From: Schistocephalus solidus
Lineage: Eukaryota; Platyhelminthes; Cestoda; Diphyllobothriidea; Diphyllobothriidae
DNA: 64,000 nt
Reading direction: 5' to 3'
NCBI GenBank assembly: GCA_017591395.1
Contig: WEDG01003319.1
Coordinates: 154,088-218,087 of the forward strand
This document shows, piece after piece, positions 20,746 to 33,412 of this stretch. How positions within the stretch are numbered: position 1 is the stretch's first letter; every line of letters starts with the position of its first letter. The translations under genes and the position numbers were made by a program. The notes below the pieces were generated by a model. It was not told where the DNA came from and did not search any database. It saw only the letters and a list, made by a program, of their open reading frames with translations.

Positions 20746-21640
20746 TGAGCGTCGATTTTCGGTTCCGCATGCTCGTTTGCCTTATTAGCCCTTGTACGAA
20801 ACGACTGGTAGGCGGATTGTAAGTCTATAGCTCGGTTGAGCGTGCCAGTCGAGGACCAACTCTCGAGCACCAATCTGGCCATCTTCTCATTGGTTCGGCC
20901 AAATCACCCTCGTTTTCTCAAAGGCAAAAGCGTGGTTCAGCTGTTGTGCGTGACTATAAACCAAAGACAACTCGTCTTTGCGGTTGATTGCAAATTGGTG
21001 TTCATGCAACCTTGTGCCCAGGCGCTTGCCCGTTTCACCAACATACCTTGCATCACAATCTCGGCATGGTATGCTGTAGACCACTGCTGATTGTTCTGTT
21101 ACCGGTAGCGGGTCTTTGGGCTTCATGAATTACTGTCTGATGATACATTCTGGTGTAGGAGCAACGCCAATCGCAAAAGGTTTTAGGATTCTTGCCACCG
21201 CCTCTGAAACGTTCCTCACGTAGAGGATTGCGAGCTAAAACTTTGGCTTTTCTTAGCTTGACCGCTCAAACTGAGGCATCCTGAGGCATTTGCTGATGAA
21301 GGACTTTGGATAACAGTTGGTTGTAAAAAGAGCATTTAAGTAGTTAATCTCTTCATTCTTCCAACTGTCGTCAGTGCCGTGTGTTTGAACTCGTAGGAAT
21401 AGGGTTTTGACGCAACTGCGTTTGTAGCCAACAGGGTGGTTGCTTCGGAAATAGAGGATGCACGTAGTGTTTGTTACTTTACGGTAGACCGTTTTCCTTA
21501 TCTTCCCGTCTGCCAGCTATGTAACTTGGATGTCAAGGAAGGACAACTGATTGTTGACTTCTTCTTCCATGGTAAACTGGATGTCCGGAAAGATTGCATT
21601 CAACAATTCAATATATATATATATATATACCAGTCCTCGT
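20745..21640 (-). pseudogene. Penelope-like element: RT end, linker and endonuclease
   Basis: From high to low coordinate on the minus strand: FPDIQFTMEEEVNNQLSFLD (21,525-21,600) at the RT end; linker remains with KRSCV-like codons; then KPKDPLPVTEQSAVVYSIPC and RDCDARYVGETGKRL, RLHEHQF (20,985-21,126) of the GIY-YIG endonuclease; then LVLESW-like and RAIDLQSAYQ-like C-terminal residues to about 20,745. A (TA)n stretch at 21,610-21,629 interrupts the frame just upstream of the RT residues. Several frame changes. The 3' edge abuts the (TC)n end of the LINE, so the two insertions touch. Confidence 0.8.
21610..21629. repeat. (TA)n microsatellite inside a PLE remnant
   Basis: Ten TA units that break the minus-strand RT frame. 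Confidence 0.9.
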
Positions 21641-24600
21641 TGAACTGCATTTGGGGCTGTAGATAAAACTCCAAAGCATAACAAGACTTGTATGTCCCGT
21701 AACCTCATCGGCGAGAGCCCTTCTACGATAAACCTTTCAGCATATATTCCTGGTCGCTATGTAACTGTCTTCGAGAGGTCTGGATTGGGCTTATTTCACG
21801 ACAGGTGGAGTTTTGCCCGCAATCCTATCTGGGGAATCTTATTCAAATATTGTACTACATAACAAATAGAGGAGAGACAGGGAATGGTTGGGCCTAGACT
21901 AACATTTTTCGAACTTTTATGCTCTCATTCAATCGATCATAGCCCTGATCGTTAGTTGATACCAGAAACTCAAACATACATGCACGCACACGAACAGATT
22001 GTCCACTACCGTGGTTTGCCGGATTGATCGTCAGAATTCGATCTGACCGAAGTTAATCACTATCTTGTCACTTTAGAATGTGCATTTAGTGAAGTATGAG
22101 GATAAATGTACAGATGTACAAACGATAGAACAGAATTACCCATTGTGTCTACCAGTTTTTGACGTAAAAAATAAACGCAGGCCCTGGAAAACACCAGCAG
22201 ACACTGCTACCTGTGCGAACAGCCCATGAATTTACACAAAAGATATCCCTGTCAGCTGACCACCATCTTCGATGTAGAGGCTGGAAAGAATATTTTTAAC
22301 AATTTAGCTGACACAGATGGAACACTTGGAAGGCGTATGCTAAGTATAGGGGCAGCATGTCTAGCCAGAATACAAGAAGAGAAAAAACAATCCCACGATA
22401 ACACCTAGAAAAAAAAATGAATGTAAACCGGAAGAGCGTATTTTCGACCTGACGTCTCAGGTACTGAAGCCAGACACTCCGCCACAGGGAATAACAAGTT
22501 CCTTGTACAGCTCTCTCTCTTTTATTGCGCGGGTGTGGTCACGTGCGCACTGCGCCCGATGCGCAGATCACCGTTGGTGCGAGAAAGGTCTCCTTTTTCG
22601 CAGCCTTATGAAGATCGTTCATGCGCTGTTGCCTGACGTTCCCTAACTTCATCCCACTCCGTAGTTCGATGTGACTGGTAGACACCAGGAAAATCCTCCT
22701 GCTCCTCTGCCCACATCAGGTGACTGTAGAATGGTCAGGCAGTTCTCATAATTGATGCAATGAAGGTAGCCACGGTCTCAGCAAATCTTTTTTACAATGT
22801 GGGCTTTTTGGATTCTTACTTTGAGTTCCCTTTTAGCGCCATGAATCCTGTCACCTAAAGCTCCTGAATGTCCATGGACTTCAACGAACGCTCGGAAGAC
22901 TTGTGCTCGCACTGGTTGAAGACTGCTCTACTGAAACGACTGTTCACTCACCTGTATAGCGTGCGTATACAATCTCGTTTGCGTCGTGACTACTCTGATC
23001 TTTTTTGACTACAACAGAGAACACAGTAGTCCATAACCTGCGTTTGGCAGAGTTTGCCGTCTCTGTGCGAGTCCTTAAGTAAGGACAAAAATGCTTGTGT
23101 CATATATAAGACAAAGACTCCTTCCACGTCAGCTACTGTATCCAATCGCATCCCCAATTGGACGACATCTTGAAAGGAGGTGCATTATAGTACAGCGACA
23201 ATTCTGCTTCCCTTTTTCAATGTACACTGAGGGATTGGATTGGACTCGTGAGATAGCACTAAGCAAGCCGGAAAACCAGCCTTCAAGTGTTCCACCGACT
23301 GTCTAAACTACTAATAGAGCCCAGTTGAGCGAGCCGTGGCCATTTTAGACAGGTGCTCTTTTGGACAGAGAACAGTTGGTACGAGGATCTTCGAGCTGGG
23401 ACAACACTTTGGGACATGGTGCCGAACTTGTGTAAAAGACGCTGCGTGCAAGTAGGAGCAAGTGGTCCACTCAACCTGAAGTGGCCTCTACCGAGATTAA
23501 TACTTTCGTCTTTGTGGTGATTCTCCAGTGTGCACCCTGGGTTCCCTTTTTGCCATGTATGCGCACTATGGGGTGTACGTCACTAGTAAATGTACAGACA
23601 CGACGTTTTTTGGATGGACCTAACATGGCACAGATTTCTAAAAAAACCGAAAAAAGGATTACCCTAGTAGTAAATGCACCCAAGAAAATTATTCATGTGC
23701 GCTTAGTATATAAAATATATTTACATTTTTAAGGGCATCAAAAATCAGTCGAAAAAAGCATAATCATTGTGTAGTTTTGGCGGACGACCGAAAAACAATA
23801 CCTTTAAAAGCCCGCGTTCTGGCGTTCCACAAACATAAAAGGATAAGGCCACACGCTGATTAATATTACACGCCCGTTTAAGTAATCCTTTTTTGTTGAA
23901 AACGCATTTTGGCATCTCCATTAACATTTCACGAGCTTTCTCACTGTCTCTGCGCTTGTGCTCTCCGTCATCGTAGCTGGAGTATAAGTTATTTTTCGTT
24001 TATTTGGTGAAGGCGTTGCGTTGTTTGACTTGATGAGTGCACATTTGATAGCTCCGTAGCATCTCCTCAGCTCATACAATAAAGTAGAGTTCTTACTTAT
24101 GAGTAAAACAGGCCTCGGTTGGTCAGCTAAAAAACTCCAAACATTTCAGTGATTTCCCTATGCACATAATAAACCTCATTTACATGCGTCCTGAACAGTT
24201 ATCAGTTTCTGTCCCAAGCCGCTAAAGGAAGATAAATTCTGTTGGCGGCAAAAAGTGTACTTTTGAAATACGATCCTGAAAAATAAGAAGAATATATACA
24301 TTCAGTAGCTGAGGTAGTATGCATTCCGATAGGATAATGAAGAAAGAAATTTCGTCGGAAAAATTAAGTTTTACTTGTGAATTTTCAAGCAGGTTGCATT
24401 GGCCCATTGTCAGACGAAATGAAAAGTAGGGGTTGGGAGTATCACTCCACAGAGTTTGCTGGGGGGGAAAGCAGATAGACAGACATCCGTGGGAGGAGGA
24501 AGAGCAACGTGTTACGATACATGTCGGGAGTGAGGGTAGGGGTATTGAAATCCTGATTGTGGTTCACGTGTTGGGGAAGGGGGAATACCGCATCAACAGA

Positions 24601-25280
24601 AGATGACCTAACTCATGCAATGTTTTCTAAAAATTAGCATTGTAATTTTTGTTTGTTGAGTGGAGTTGAGGCTCAGAATGCTTTTGCTAAAGAACGCTGC
24701 ACGTTTAGTGCACTACAGTTAAGGAAAACAGACAAGATGTGGCTAAATCAGAGGTTGTAGGCATTCACGAAATTTCCTATGCTTTTAATATCAATAAGCA
24801 AAGTCCATAGTTTTTGTGCATTGTGTTATAAAAGAACATTAATGCGAGTAGGAAAGTTTCCAAATATATCCCTTCTGTTATCAGAAAATTTGATCTTTAA
24901 TTTACTGAAATTCAGGTGAAGACAAGTGTGAGGAATCGCATCGTTTTTCAAAGAAGCAAATAATTCATTGGAATAAATTAACTTTTACCAATGTGCGACG
25001 TTTTTAGCCATAAAAATGAGGAATAAACTTGTTTGCTGGTATGTTTTGTTATAATGCGTTGACAACGCGGAACGGTTACAATATACGTACAGATAGCCTT
25101 AAAGATTGATATGAATACAGGCTATTTTAAATTGGAAGCATGGAATAAGATACTTTTTTCATAATATACTTTTCGCTTATCTGGAATTTAGAAACGTAAT
25201 TGACAGAAGATTACAGTTTTCGCAAAATAATGGATTTTCTTTGGTCACTCTGGTGAGGCATGTAGTATTTCGACACGGAA
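21641..25280. other. 3.6 kb without recognisable gene or repeat
   Basis: Frames up to 83 codons occur on both strands (for instance 23,481-23,732 plus), without known motifs or likely splice-bounded exons. 24,000-25,280 is AT-rich. No match to the other repeat families of the window was noted. An unrecognised intron or intergenic stretch is the simplest reading. Confidence 0.4.
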
Positions 25281-25281
25281 G

Positions 25282-27135
25282 ATGAATAATCAGTGTGCTC
25301 CTTCAAATTACCACACGAAACTACGCAGATACTGTTGGAGGATTGACCAAGAGAAGACCAGCTTCTGTGAGTTCATGGACGAGAACAGTACGAAACTGCT
25401 TCAGCAAAGGGTGCCTGAACGAGCCCGCGAACTGAAAGTGACACTTGATGCAGCAGTGGAGAACAAATAATGCATGCTGCCTAATCCAACGTCATCCAGA
25501 AACGACATACTGGTACATAAACTGTTGACAAAGGAACTGACAAAGATGCCAGTATAGGTTTTACAGCACGAAGCTTCTTCAATTGCAGCTGATGCCAAAC
25601 CTGCTTACGTGATTACAGTAGTGGAATAAGTCGTCAATCAGACGGAAGTGATTAAAGAGACGAAAAACCTTATCTGACATCACGTTTCGTGCATTCTAAT
25701 GGCTCATAGACCACGTGAAATACTCCCTAATGTCGAACGTGATGCATTAAGGGAACTCAAAGTCGACAGATGCATCCTCATCGTGCCCGCGGAAAAGTGA
25801 CGTTCCATCGTCGTATTGAACAGAACTGACAACTGGAGGGCTGACTTACTGGAAGATCGCCAGTTTTATGTCACATGCGTAACAAACCCCGTAAAAATGC
25901 TGACACACGAAATTAATGTGACGCTGTTGGCATTGAAGAACTCGCATGCAATAGCGCCAACCGACCGATGAATGGCGAGAGCACAAAACACGGTCTTGGC
26001 CTGGTTCTATAGCCTCCCCAAGGTACCCAAGGAGATTGCTCCTCTCCAACACATCGTATCGCTCCAAGGCACTTCAATGTACAGACTGACCACTGATTCG
26101 GACACCATGATCAGCTCCTCAACACAATTCTTGGAGAAAGTTAAAATGGGTAAGCTTCCTACAAAGCCAAGTTATTGTATCTTTTGATTTCACGTCCCTT
26201 TTTACCTCTATTCCGCAGGACCTGGCAGTCGAGACTGTTGAACTCATCCTACGAATCAGATATGATGAACCCGATAATCACCTCGGACATGCCCAAGTCC
26301 TTCAGTTCCTAAAGTTCTGTCTCAGGACGTACTTAACGTTTCACAGAACAATATACGAGTAGGTGAAGAGAACACCAAAGGATTCGCCAATCTCCGGACT
26401 AATAGCCGATGGGGCCCTACAACGGTTGCAGTCGCTTTTCTTCCAACACTACAGACTGAAATTCTGGACTTTATTTGTGGATGACAACTTCGTCGTCATT
26501 GAACGGAATCAGGTGCTTATATTCAAAGAACGTCTCAACAGCGTCTTCCCGGACATACAATTTACGATGGAGGAGGAAAAAAACAACCAGCTGGCCTTCC
26601 TCGACGTCATCGTCTGCCGCAAATATTGTGGTGGCCTAAAGAACTAAGTGTTCAGGAAAGCGACAAATACTACACAAGTACTGAACTTCAACGGCAGCCA
26701 CCAAATCAGCCACAAACGCAGTTGCTTATGGACGCCATATCGGCGTGTTACGACGCACTGCAGTGAACCGGACGACAAGGTTGCCAAATTACATTAGCTT
26801 CGACGGGTGTTCAGAGAAAATGGCTACCCGCACAACTTCGTCAACCGGTGCATGCGCAAACGTAACGAATGACAAAATCGCACTGAACCTAAATATTGGC
26901 GTGCGATTACATACGTCAAAAGCGTCTCGGAGGCTGTCAGCCGCCTCCTCGCGCCACTTGAAGTTGCAGTCGCACACAGACTGGAGGCCACCATTCGGCG
27001 TCAGGTAATGAGACCAAAGGACCAACTGCCGCGGCAGAAAACCTCCGAATTTATTTATCTCATCTAGTGCAGTTGCGGGCAAAGCAACTACGTCGGAGAA
27101 ACCAGAAGACTGCTTCGGACACACACATGGTAGGC
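25282..27135 (+). pseudogene. Penelope-like element, most complete copy in the window
   Basis: N-terminal region (25,282-25,470, then in other frames to 25,800) with LPNVERDALRELKVDR and ILIVPAEK; LEDRQFYV; RMARAQNTVLAWFYSLPKV (25,970), the first RT block; SFDFTSLFTSIPQD (about 26,180) with the catalytic Asp; DSPISGLIADGALQRLQS (26,385); LFVDDNFVVIER (26,469-26,504), a variant YVDD box with both Asp present; FPDIQFTMEEEKNNQLAFLD; FRKATNTTQVLNFNGSHQIS; FRENGYP.NF (linker); and CSCGQSNYVGETRRLL (27,065-27,115), the start of the GIY-YIG domain. At least six stops or frame changes. After about 27,135 the domain is cut off by an R-family repeat. Full-length PLE proteins of this type are roughly 700-800 residues, so only the last ~70-90 are lost. 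Confidence 0.88.
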
Positions 27136-27335
27136 TTGATGACAGTGACTTACCCAGCATGTACCACACGCTCTCCTCCTCGCCCACCTGAGCCCAGTGT
27201 CAAAACAGAATCAAAAATGCGGAGGTGGCATCGGTCACAGATGGCTGGCGCGGCGTGAACCAGCACCTGGGCTTGTCCCCTAATAACGCCTCCCGTGTTG
27301 CTACGACACATCTACCATGAGGCCCCTTTTAGGGG
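27136..27335 (-). repeat. R-family repeat that truncates the PLE endonuclease
   Basis: Minus strand: GGTAGATGTGTCGTAGCAAC, CACGGGAGGCGTTATT, CGCCAGCCATCTGTGACCGA, CACCTCCGC and GACACTGGGCTCAGGTGGG follow the order of the fuller copy at 58,385-58,762. The PLE reading frame ends at its right-hand (3') edge, so R either inserted here or joined by rearrangement. Confidence 0.65.
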
Positions 27336-28284
27336 TGCACACACGAATAAGGTATTTTTTTGTTTTACCCTAATAACTTATAATTGACCTAGTTATACCA
27401 ATATTTTGTTCTGACAAACTGTGTCAAAAAGGCACGTTATATGCAGTAAACAGTTAATCATGCATAATTATTATCTACAGAATGCACTTATTCCCCAACC
27501 TACAGAAATCCTCATTCTGCGACGATTTCTATATGGTCCTATTCAAAAGCTTGATTACCACTGACACCGGCTAGGCCAGGTCAACCACGAGTGCCGAAGT
27601 TTGCGCACGTCAAAATGAATTAGTCTTATTGCAGACAAATACCCGAGCTCGGCAGGGCCCATACAGAGGTGATCAGAAAGATATGCGTACCCTATATTTT
27701 GGGACTCGATGACTCACGAAAACGCCACTGCATGCCGAGTGGCTAGGCAACGTAAGCAAGGAACAGTCCTCCCGGGTTCTTGCAGAATCCGAAGGTGAAC
27801 AAAGGTCCATTACTTGGGAACAGCTCGTTTTGCTGAGTTCACCGTTTTTGTAGGTAAATAGAAACACTGAAAAAATAATAACCGGACCAGTTCCGCTGGT
27901 GCGAAGAGATAACTTTCAAGTTACGACAAGGTGGTTATTCTCCGCACAAACAGTTCTCTTAAATGCAAATTAATACCTGTTTTTTTTTCTTGGTTACACT
28001 GAGGAGTACCATTCCTTCTTGGCGAAACTTAAATAGATAAGACTCATGACAAGCAGGCTTTTGGTATGCTTTGACGTCACGTTCCACTCTCCAGGATTTG
28101 GTAGTTTTGGCACTCAAATTAAACCTAAGTAAGAACTACGGTAAAACTAAGTCTCACCATGAACACTATTAAATTATCGGCACCCAAGCTGCTTGTTATG
28201 AACATACCTAAAACTTGATATAGCAACCTAAAATTTGGTAAAAGTCATGTCTCCCTCTTTGGACTCGTAGTCGAGTTGGTCCTG
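27336..28284. other. No recognisable feature
   Basis: AT-rich anonymous sequence between an R repeat and the next PLE fragment. Confidence 0.4.
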
Positions 28285-28860
28285 TAACGGTGGGATTCAC
28301 TGGTTTTCCAACACAACAGACTAAAATTTTATCGTTGTTGTCATCGAATGGATCAGATGTTCACTTTCAAAAAGCACCTGAACGTCGTTATGCCGGCCAG
28401 GGATGATGATGATGATGATGATGATGATGTTGATGCTAAGGAGGAGGAGGAGGACTTTCTGATGCTTTTTCTTGATTTACTCGTTCGATATGCTGATTGC
28501 GGTAGTCAGAAAAATAAAGGATTCAGAAAAAAGAACAATATGAATCAAGTGCCAAGCTTCAACGTCAACCACCCCATCAGCTACACATGCAGTTTACTAA
28601 GAGCGTGTTGAGACTCACTGCAGTTAACCAGAAGACAAACTTGTTTGCAATGCCATCGACAATTGCTCAAAGTGACTGAGTATCTGCGCAACTTAGATAA
28701 GCGGTTCATGCCCCAACCAGACGAAAGACCAAGCTCCACGGACCCCAATGTCTGGCACCTGATCCCTTCGTCAAGAGTGTTTTTAAAGCCTGGCAGCATT
28801 CCTACGCCGCTCTGGTTTGGGGTCACACAGCGACCGGAAGCAAGAAATTGCACCGAAATA
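28285..28860 (+). pseudogene. Penelope-like element RT/linker fragment with expanded GAT tract
   Basis: DQMFTFKKHLNVVMPA matches the DQVLTFKEHLN-VFPD region that follows the YVDD box in the family, but the box itself is deleted (28,310-28,340). Next comes an Asp run encoded by (GAT)n, EEE codons, FLDLLVRYADCG, FRKKNNMNQVPSFNVNHPIS, and in a shifted frame DERPSSTDPNVW and VTQRPEAR, both linker landmarks. The endonuclease is absent. The (GAT)n lies where normal copies have DIQFTMEEE, so the microsatellite grew inside a dead gene. Confidence 0.75.
28402..28429 (+). repeat. (GAT)n microsatellite
   Basis: Nine GAT units followed by TTGATGCTAAG and (GAG)n; enclosed in the PLE remnant. Confidence 0.95.
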
Positions 28861-29444
28861 TCCGCCACCACAGGACAAAGCACCTGGAGTCATTTACTGG
28901 ATATAGAGTAGTTGTAGATAACACAGTTACACCGAATGACTGAAGTCACAGTGGCAGCATGGAGGAGGAATGACGCCAACGCTTAAGTGGAACTCACTCA
29001 ACGGGTCTGGTCTGGCTGAAGTTTGATGCGGCCGAAACCCTCTCGAGAGGTGACAGCCACATGAGTTCTGAAATGTCTGAGTCATGGTTCACCCACGTGC
29101 GCTGCAGTAACAAGCGTGATTATTCCTTCCCTCACTGCTCAGGCCTCGCACGGGTTGTGTGCAGGCCGGCAGTGCTTCCGGTTGGCTCGACCTGTCTAAT
29201 AATTATCACCCCAATCACCGATGCCGGTGTCCTGTCGAGGTCGCGGCCTTTGCCAACGCGGCTGATGGCAACCTAGTAAGGATTGAAGCAAGTGCGAATA
29301 GTTGCAATGACTTCGGTAGCTGTTAATACGCGTAGATGTGTGGTGAGGTGGCGGCTAAATCAAAGAAACAGAACTTCTCTTGTGTGTCCTCACCTGAGGA
29401 TGTCTTCGAAAGGGAAGGCCAAGCGTCAGACGAAGCATTTTCTC
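28861..29444. other. No recognisable feature
   Basis: No domain or repeat recognised; moderately GC-rich from 29,040 to 29,280. Confidence 0.4.
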
Positions 29445-29875
29445 GCTTTCCTCCCTTGCAGTTTTTTGTTGTTGTGGGTTCCCACTTGGCTCCGGAAAGC
29501 CGGTTTCTCGCTAGCCAGTGTTAACTCCTCTTTTGGTGTACTGTCTGTGAACGAGCGGGTCGTGCATACGTGGGCATAAGAATCAATGACTCCAACGTAT
29601 CCATGAGCGCCAAAACTGTTTTTTTCGCACCCTCTACCATTCTCCCTGCGCCTTCCTCCCACCCCCTCCTCCCTGTTCTGTCGCGCGCTCCAGGCCATAT
29701 AATCCCCATGTGCTTCAGCCGGCCTGAATTGTCGAGTTGTTACACTGGGCTTCATGCGACCACCATCATTGACATCATACTGCTGTGCTCAATTGGGTCC
29801 TGTACTTACCACTCCGGTGGAAGCTACCTGGGTGGACTTTCGGCCAGCAGTCAATCTACTTGTCTGTCCAGAGCA
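29445..29875 (+). repeat. Dispersed repeat family C, copy 1
   Basis: CCACTTGGCTCCGGAAAGCC, GGTGTACTGTCTGTGAACGA and CAGGCCATATAAT recur on the minus strand of 37,890-38,290 as CCACTTGGGTTCAGAAAGCC, GGTGTATTGGCTGCGGACGA and CAGGCCATATAAT. CTTCATGCGACCACCATCA and TGCTCAATTGGG also recur. The match runs the full length with many substitutions. Both strands carry frames of about 100 codons, but these are not conserved between the two copies, so I regard it as non-coding. Confidence 0.65.
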
Positions 29876-32800
29876 TAGGTCATCCCTCTTTGGCAGAAGT
29901 CTAAACGGAGATAGGTACCAGACCAGTTAAATGAAATGCTGTTCCTTATGAGAGCCTGGCCCAATTAACCGGTGGTCAGATTGGTCGGTGCCCACAGCAA
30001 TTCTACATGCTGACGAGAAATTATCAAAAACATATGCTTACTGAACAATCTTCTTAATCACTAAAGGAAAATGCCACCCAATCCCTGACAAAACCCAGGT
30101 TTTGGGTGTACAAGAACTCGACTTGATTTATCAGTTGTCTGTTGGATTGCCGACAACATCCTACTGGATGTAGGCCCGTGCCCGAAGCGGTGGGGTTTTC
30201 GACTTGGAGTCCCGGCGACTAAATGATCCAACTTCTTGTCTCTGGACTTTCTGATCCGGGGTTCAATTATGTTTGTCCAATGACCACAAAAAACGTAAAA
30301 TCAATTATTCAATCTTGTCTTGTTCGGTAAAGTTAAAAATACCTTTTAATTGTGAAATCATTTCAGTTTTTGGCTCGTATCAGAGACTAAATATTGTATG
30401 AATGATAATCATACCATATCATTGTCTACACTTAGTTGGTTTTAAAATGTGCAGGTAGCTTCACACCGAAAGAATCTGATGATCTGGCAGACGACGAATG
30501 TTTAAATGCATCAAAATTCACAGACTTATTGCAAGACTCTTTCCTTCCTCGGGTTGCTTTCTGTCACAATTGCCAGGGGGTCACGACCTGCTAACCGTGG
30601 CAGTTCGGGCCTCACGATGTTAAGAAGATAGTAAAATTTAGAAAATTATACTGTGCGATGCCTCCTCTACGGACAAAACGACGGTTCTGGGCGTTGAGAG
30701 CCCAAGGACGGCCTGCTACTCCCTTAAACTAAAGTGCAGGTTAAACCCACGACATTGTTTACCTTGCACGTCGTGATAATTTGGAAACTTTAAAACAACT
30801 TAGGCATTTGAAAGGTGCTTATTTTAAAACCGCAAATTTAACTGATCGTATCTTCAGTAGAATTCAGCCCTTGAACTAGCTGTCTTTAAATCTGAGTGCT
30901 TTCATGACCATCGTATCTGTCTTATTACACCATCTTGGAGTTGTATTTCAAAAATCCTTTACATTTTGAATTTTAACCGTTAAATTCAGCTGGGCATAAT
31001 TAAGAATTCTTGTATCGATTAAAATCAAATTATTTCGAATTAACTTTGCTTCTCAAACAGACTGTGATTCGTCTATCAACAGGTCAATCCCTCACTATTA
31101 CAAATAAAGTATCTGCCTTAAGTGTCACAGGAGGTTAGAAAATATTACATCGAACCATCGAGAGTTAATACGGGCCTGGAGTGTGCAGTCAGTAGCACGT
31201 GTCAAAGGGCTTACTTGTGAGAAGAGGACGAATTTTTCGCGTAGCCTGCCTGTCTTTAGCAAGCTAGTGGCATCAGTAAACCTCGTGGCGTCTCATTTAG
31301 CTGGATACAGCTTAGTCGTACATAGGTGAATAAGAGCGTCTAATCTCCTATGCTGCAAAGTTACCGTAGTGATAGGCTGAAGAGGAATAAGAAGAGGAAG
31401 AAGAAGAAAAAGAAGACCAGGGTTGCCCGATCAAATATGTCACAGCGCTGGCACCTAAATAACCGAGAAGCGTGCAGGTATTAACTTGAGACCTCGCCCT
31501 TCCCTCTCCTAGGTTCATTATCAGGGCAAATTTATCTAACCTATAGCCTTAGTCATTATCACATTTTTTACAAGACTATTCTACCTTCTTTCTCATGGTC
31601 AGCTCACTTTAGTGAGAACAGGCGAAGGTCATGGGTAAATGGCTTTGGAGATCACTGGTTCTTACGACAGGAGTAAATTCCCCCTTTTACATCCTTGGCC
31701 CTTTTAAAAATTACGGCCAGGAAAAGTCCTTCGGATGGCATGGCTAATAGCTTGGCAGTTTCTGTTGTGATGGTCCAACTCATATAGCTCAGTCTCACAA
31801 TCTTGCGATCAGCAGCCAACACAGGTCGACCATGCAAAACTTACGTCACCTCCGATGGTTTACTTTGAGGCATATTCAAATAGGGGGAGGGGTAGGGAGG
31901 GAGCCAATAAAATAACCTCTTTGTTAACAATCGTAGTCGATTTCTTTTTACCCTCACTCCCCTCTTCCTACTACAATTATTTATGCTCAGTCAGACGAGA
32001 GCATCGAAGAGGTCATTGTTCTGACACTGTGTATAGCTTCCACGCTGAAAAAGTCGATATTTCAATGGGCGACTAATGCAGGGTGCTGGCCTCTTATCGT
32101 GTCGTTCAGAAGTATAACCACAGACAATACAGATTGAAGATTTGTGGGGAGCTAAGTCAAGACAGACTGGGGGCTGAGAGGTGGCTCCCGTAATTCCAAT
32201 TATTCACTTCTACTGGCAAGTCCTGTATAGCATGCTGTTCGTTATGCCAAACCTGGAATCGATATATATCAATGGTAGTTGGGCGGTCACCGATCGGTTA
32301 CAGGACTCACTCGTCCCGTTGTGCCTTGTGGTTAACTCTAGAGCTTCTGGCAAGCCGCAAAGCATCAGTTTGGCTTCTGGTTAGAAGAAGGCATTACCCC
32401 AAGATTTTGATGTGCAATAAGTACGCGAGGAAATGCAGGTTTACTGTCAGGATGCAGTGAATAAATTAGATATTTTGAGGCGTCCGCATAAAGGCAAAAC
32501 TTTGTCAGACAACTTATTTATTTGGAAGGTATGCACATGCCTTCTCACTAGTGTCACATTTGGTTATAGGAGTGCAGAGCATTCTACCGACAGGGATATT
32601 ACTGCTTGAATGCGACTTCAGCGCATGTTTACTCTTCCTATAAATTTAGTTGGAATGAGTTGGAAAGCAGCCCGTCATACTTCACCAAATTTGATACTAC
32701 ACCACTGTCACTGAAGATAGATGCACCAACGGAAGTTCAACTATGACACCTAACGCTTGCAGAAAGTCAAATTGTCGTCAGCCCTAGAGTAAGAGGATGC

Positions 32801-33267
32801 TTGTAAAGTACAATGGCCCGAAGTTAGAGCAAGCTTTTGTTTTTGAAGCGAGGCGCGCACTCCAATTGAATGAGCGAAGTGGTTAAATTAAGGAACTTCA
32901 CACTGTTTATGGTCAGTTGATTGCTTCCAGGGTCCAAGCTCGTTAGGTAGCTAGCAAACAAGACGTTAAACTGATCGGATTCTATAGTGTTGATGAACCA
33001 AAGATTAAAAAGCATCAAGAGAGTTGAAGGGAATCGAGCTGCTTGTTTTGGTAACATGCTGGCGGTGAGCAATAGACGAACCTCGAATGTGCTTCAGTCA
33101 ATCACAGTTAATTTTGCGTAAGAAACATGCTTACTTAGGTGTCATTGTCTCACTTTCAGAAAAAACTCACGGATGTATGTTAATACAAGCACGTCGCATT
33201 CAATCTCCTCGAGCCCTAAGACACTGCTTCAGGTGAACGGAATGAAGCTGACGACTACCGACAACGA
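29876..33267. other. 3.4 kb without gene; purine microsatellite near 31.4 kb
   Basis: A (GAA/GAG)n purine tract lies at 31,381-31,416. No other structure was recognised. Frames of 60-82 codons here show no motif. Confidence 0.4.
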
Positions 33268-33412
33268 CAAGGGAGACTGAAATGGCTATTTTGGCTTATA
33301 AGCCGTCATCAGCCAGTCGTACCCAACCTCTGGGCTGGTAAACCCGGGTCTTGAACCCGTACACTGGTAGTTAGGATTTTAACGCTATAACCATTAAGCC
33401 ACGGGATCGTAT
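33268..33412 (-). mobile_element. SINE-1, diverged copy
   Basis: Minus strand: GTGGCTTAATGGTTATAGCG (A box), GGGTTCAAGACCCGGG (B box), then CCCAGAGGTTGGGTACGACT, GGCTGATGACGGCTTATAAG and CCATTTCAGTCTCCCTTGTC. The element layout is the same as at 47,247-47,400, with more changes in the boxes. Confidence 0.75.

Noticed and set aside
21139..21170. CTGATGATACATTC as a hammerhead core
   Set aside because: It lies within PLE coding remains on the other strand and lacks GAAA at the required distance.
28348..28611. Acidic protein with Asp and Glu runs
   Set aside because: It is a PLE reverse-transcriptase remnant with a GAT/GAG microsatellite expansion.
30476..30505. Second hammerhead lookalike CTGATGATCTGGC
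   Set aside because: No GAAA block follows a stem II; the nearest is CGAATG.
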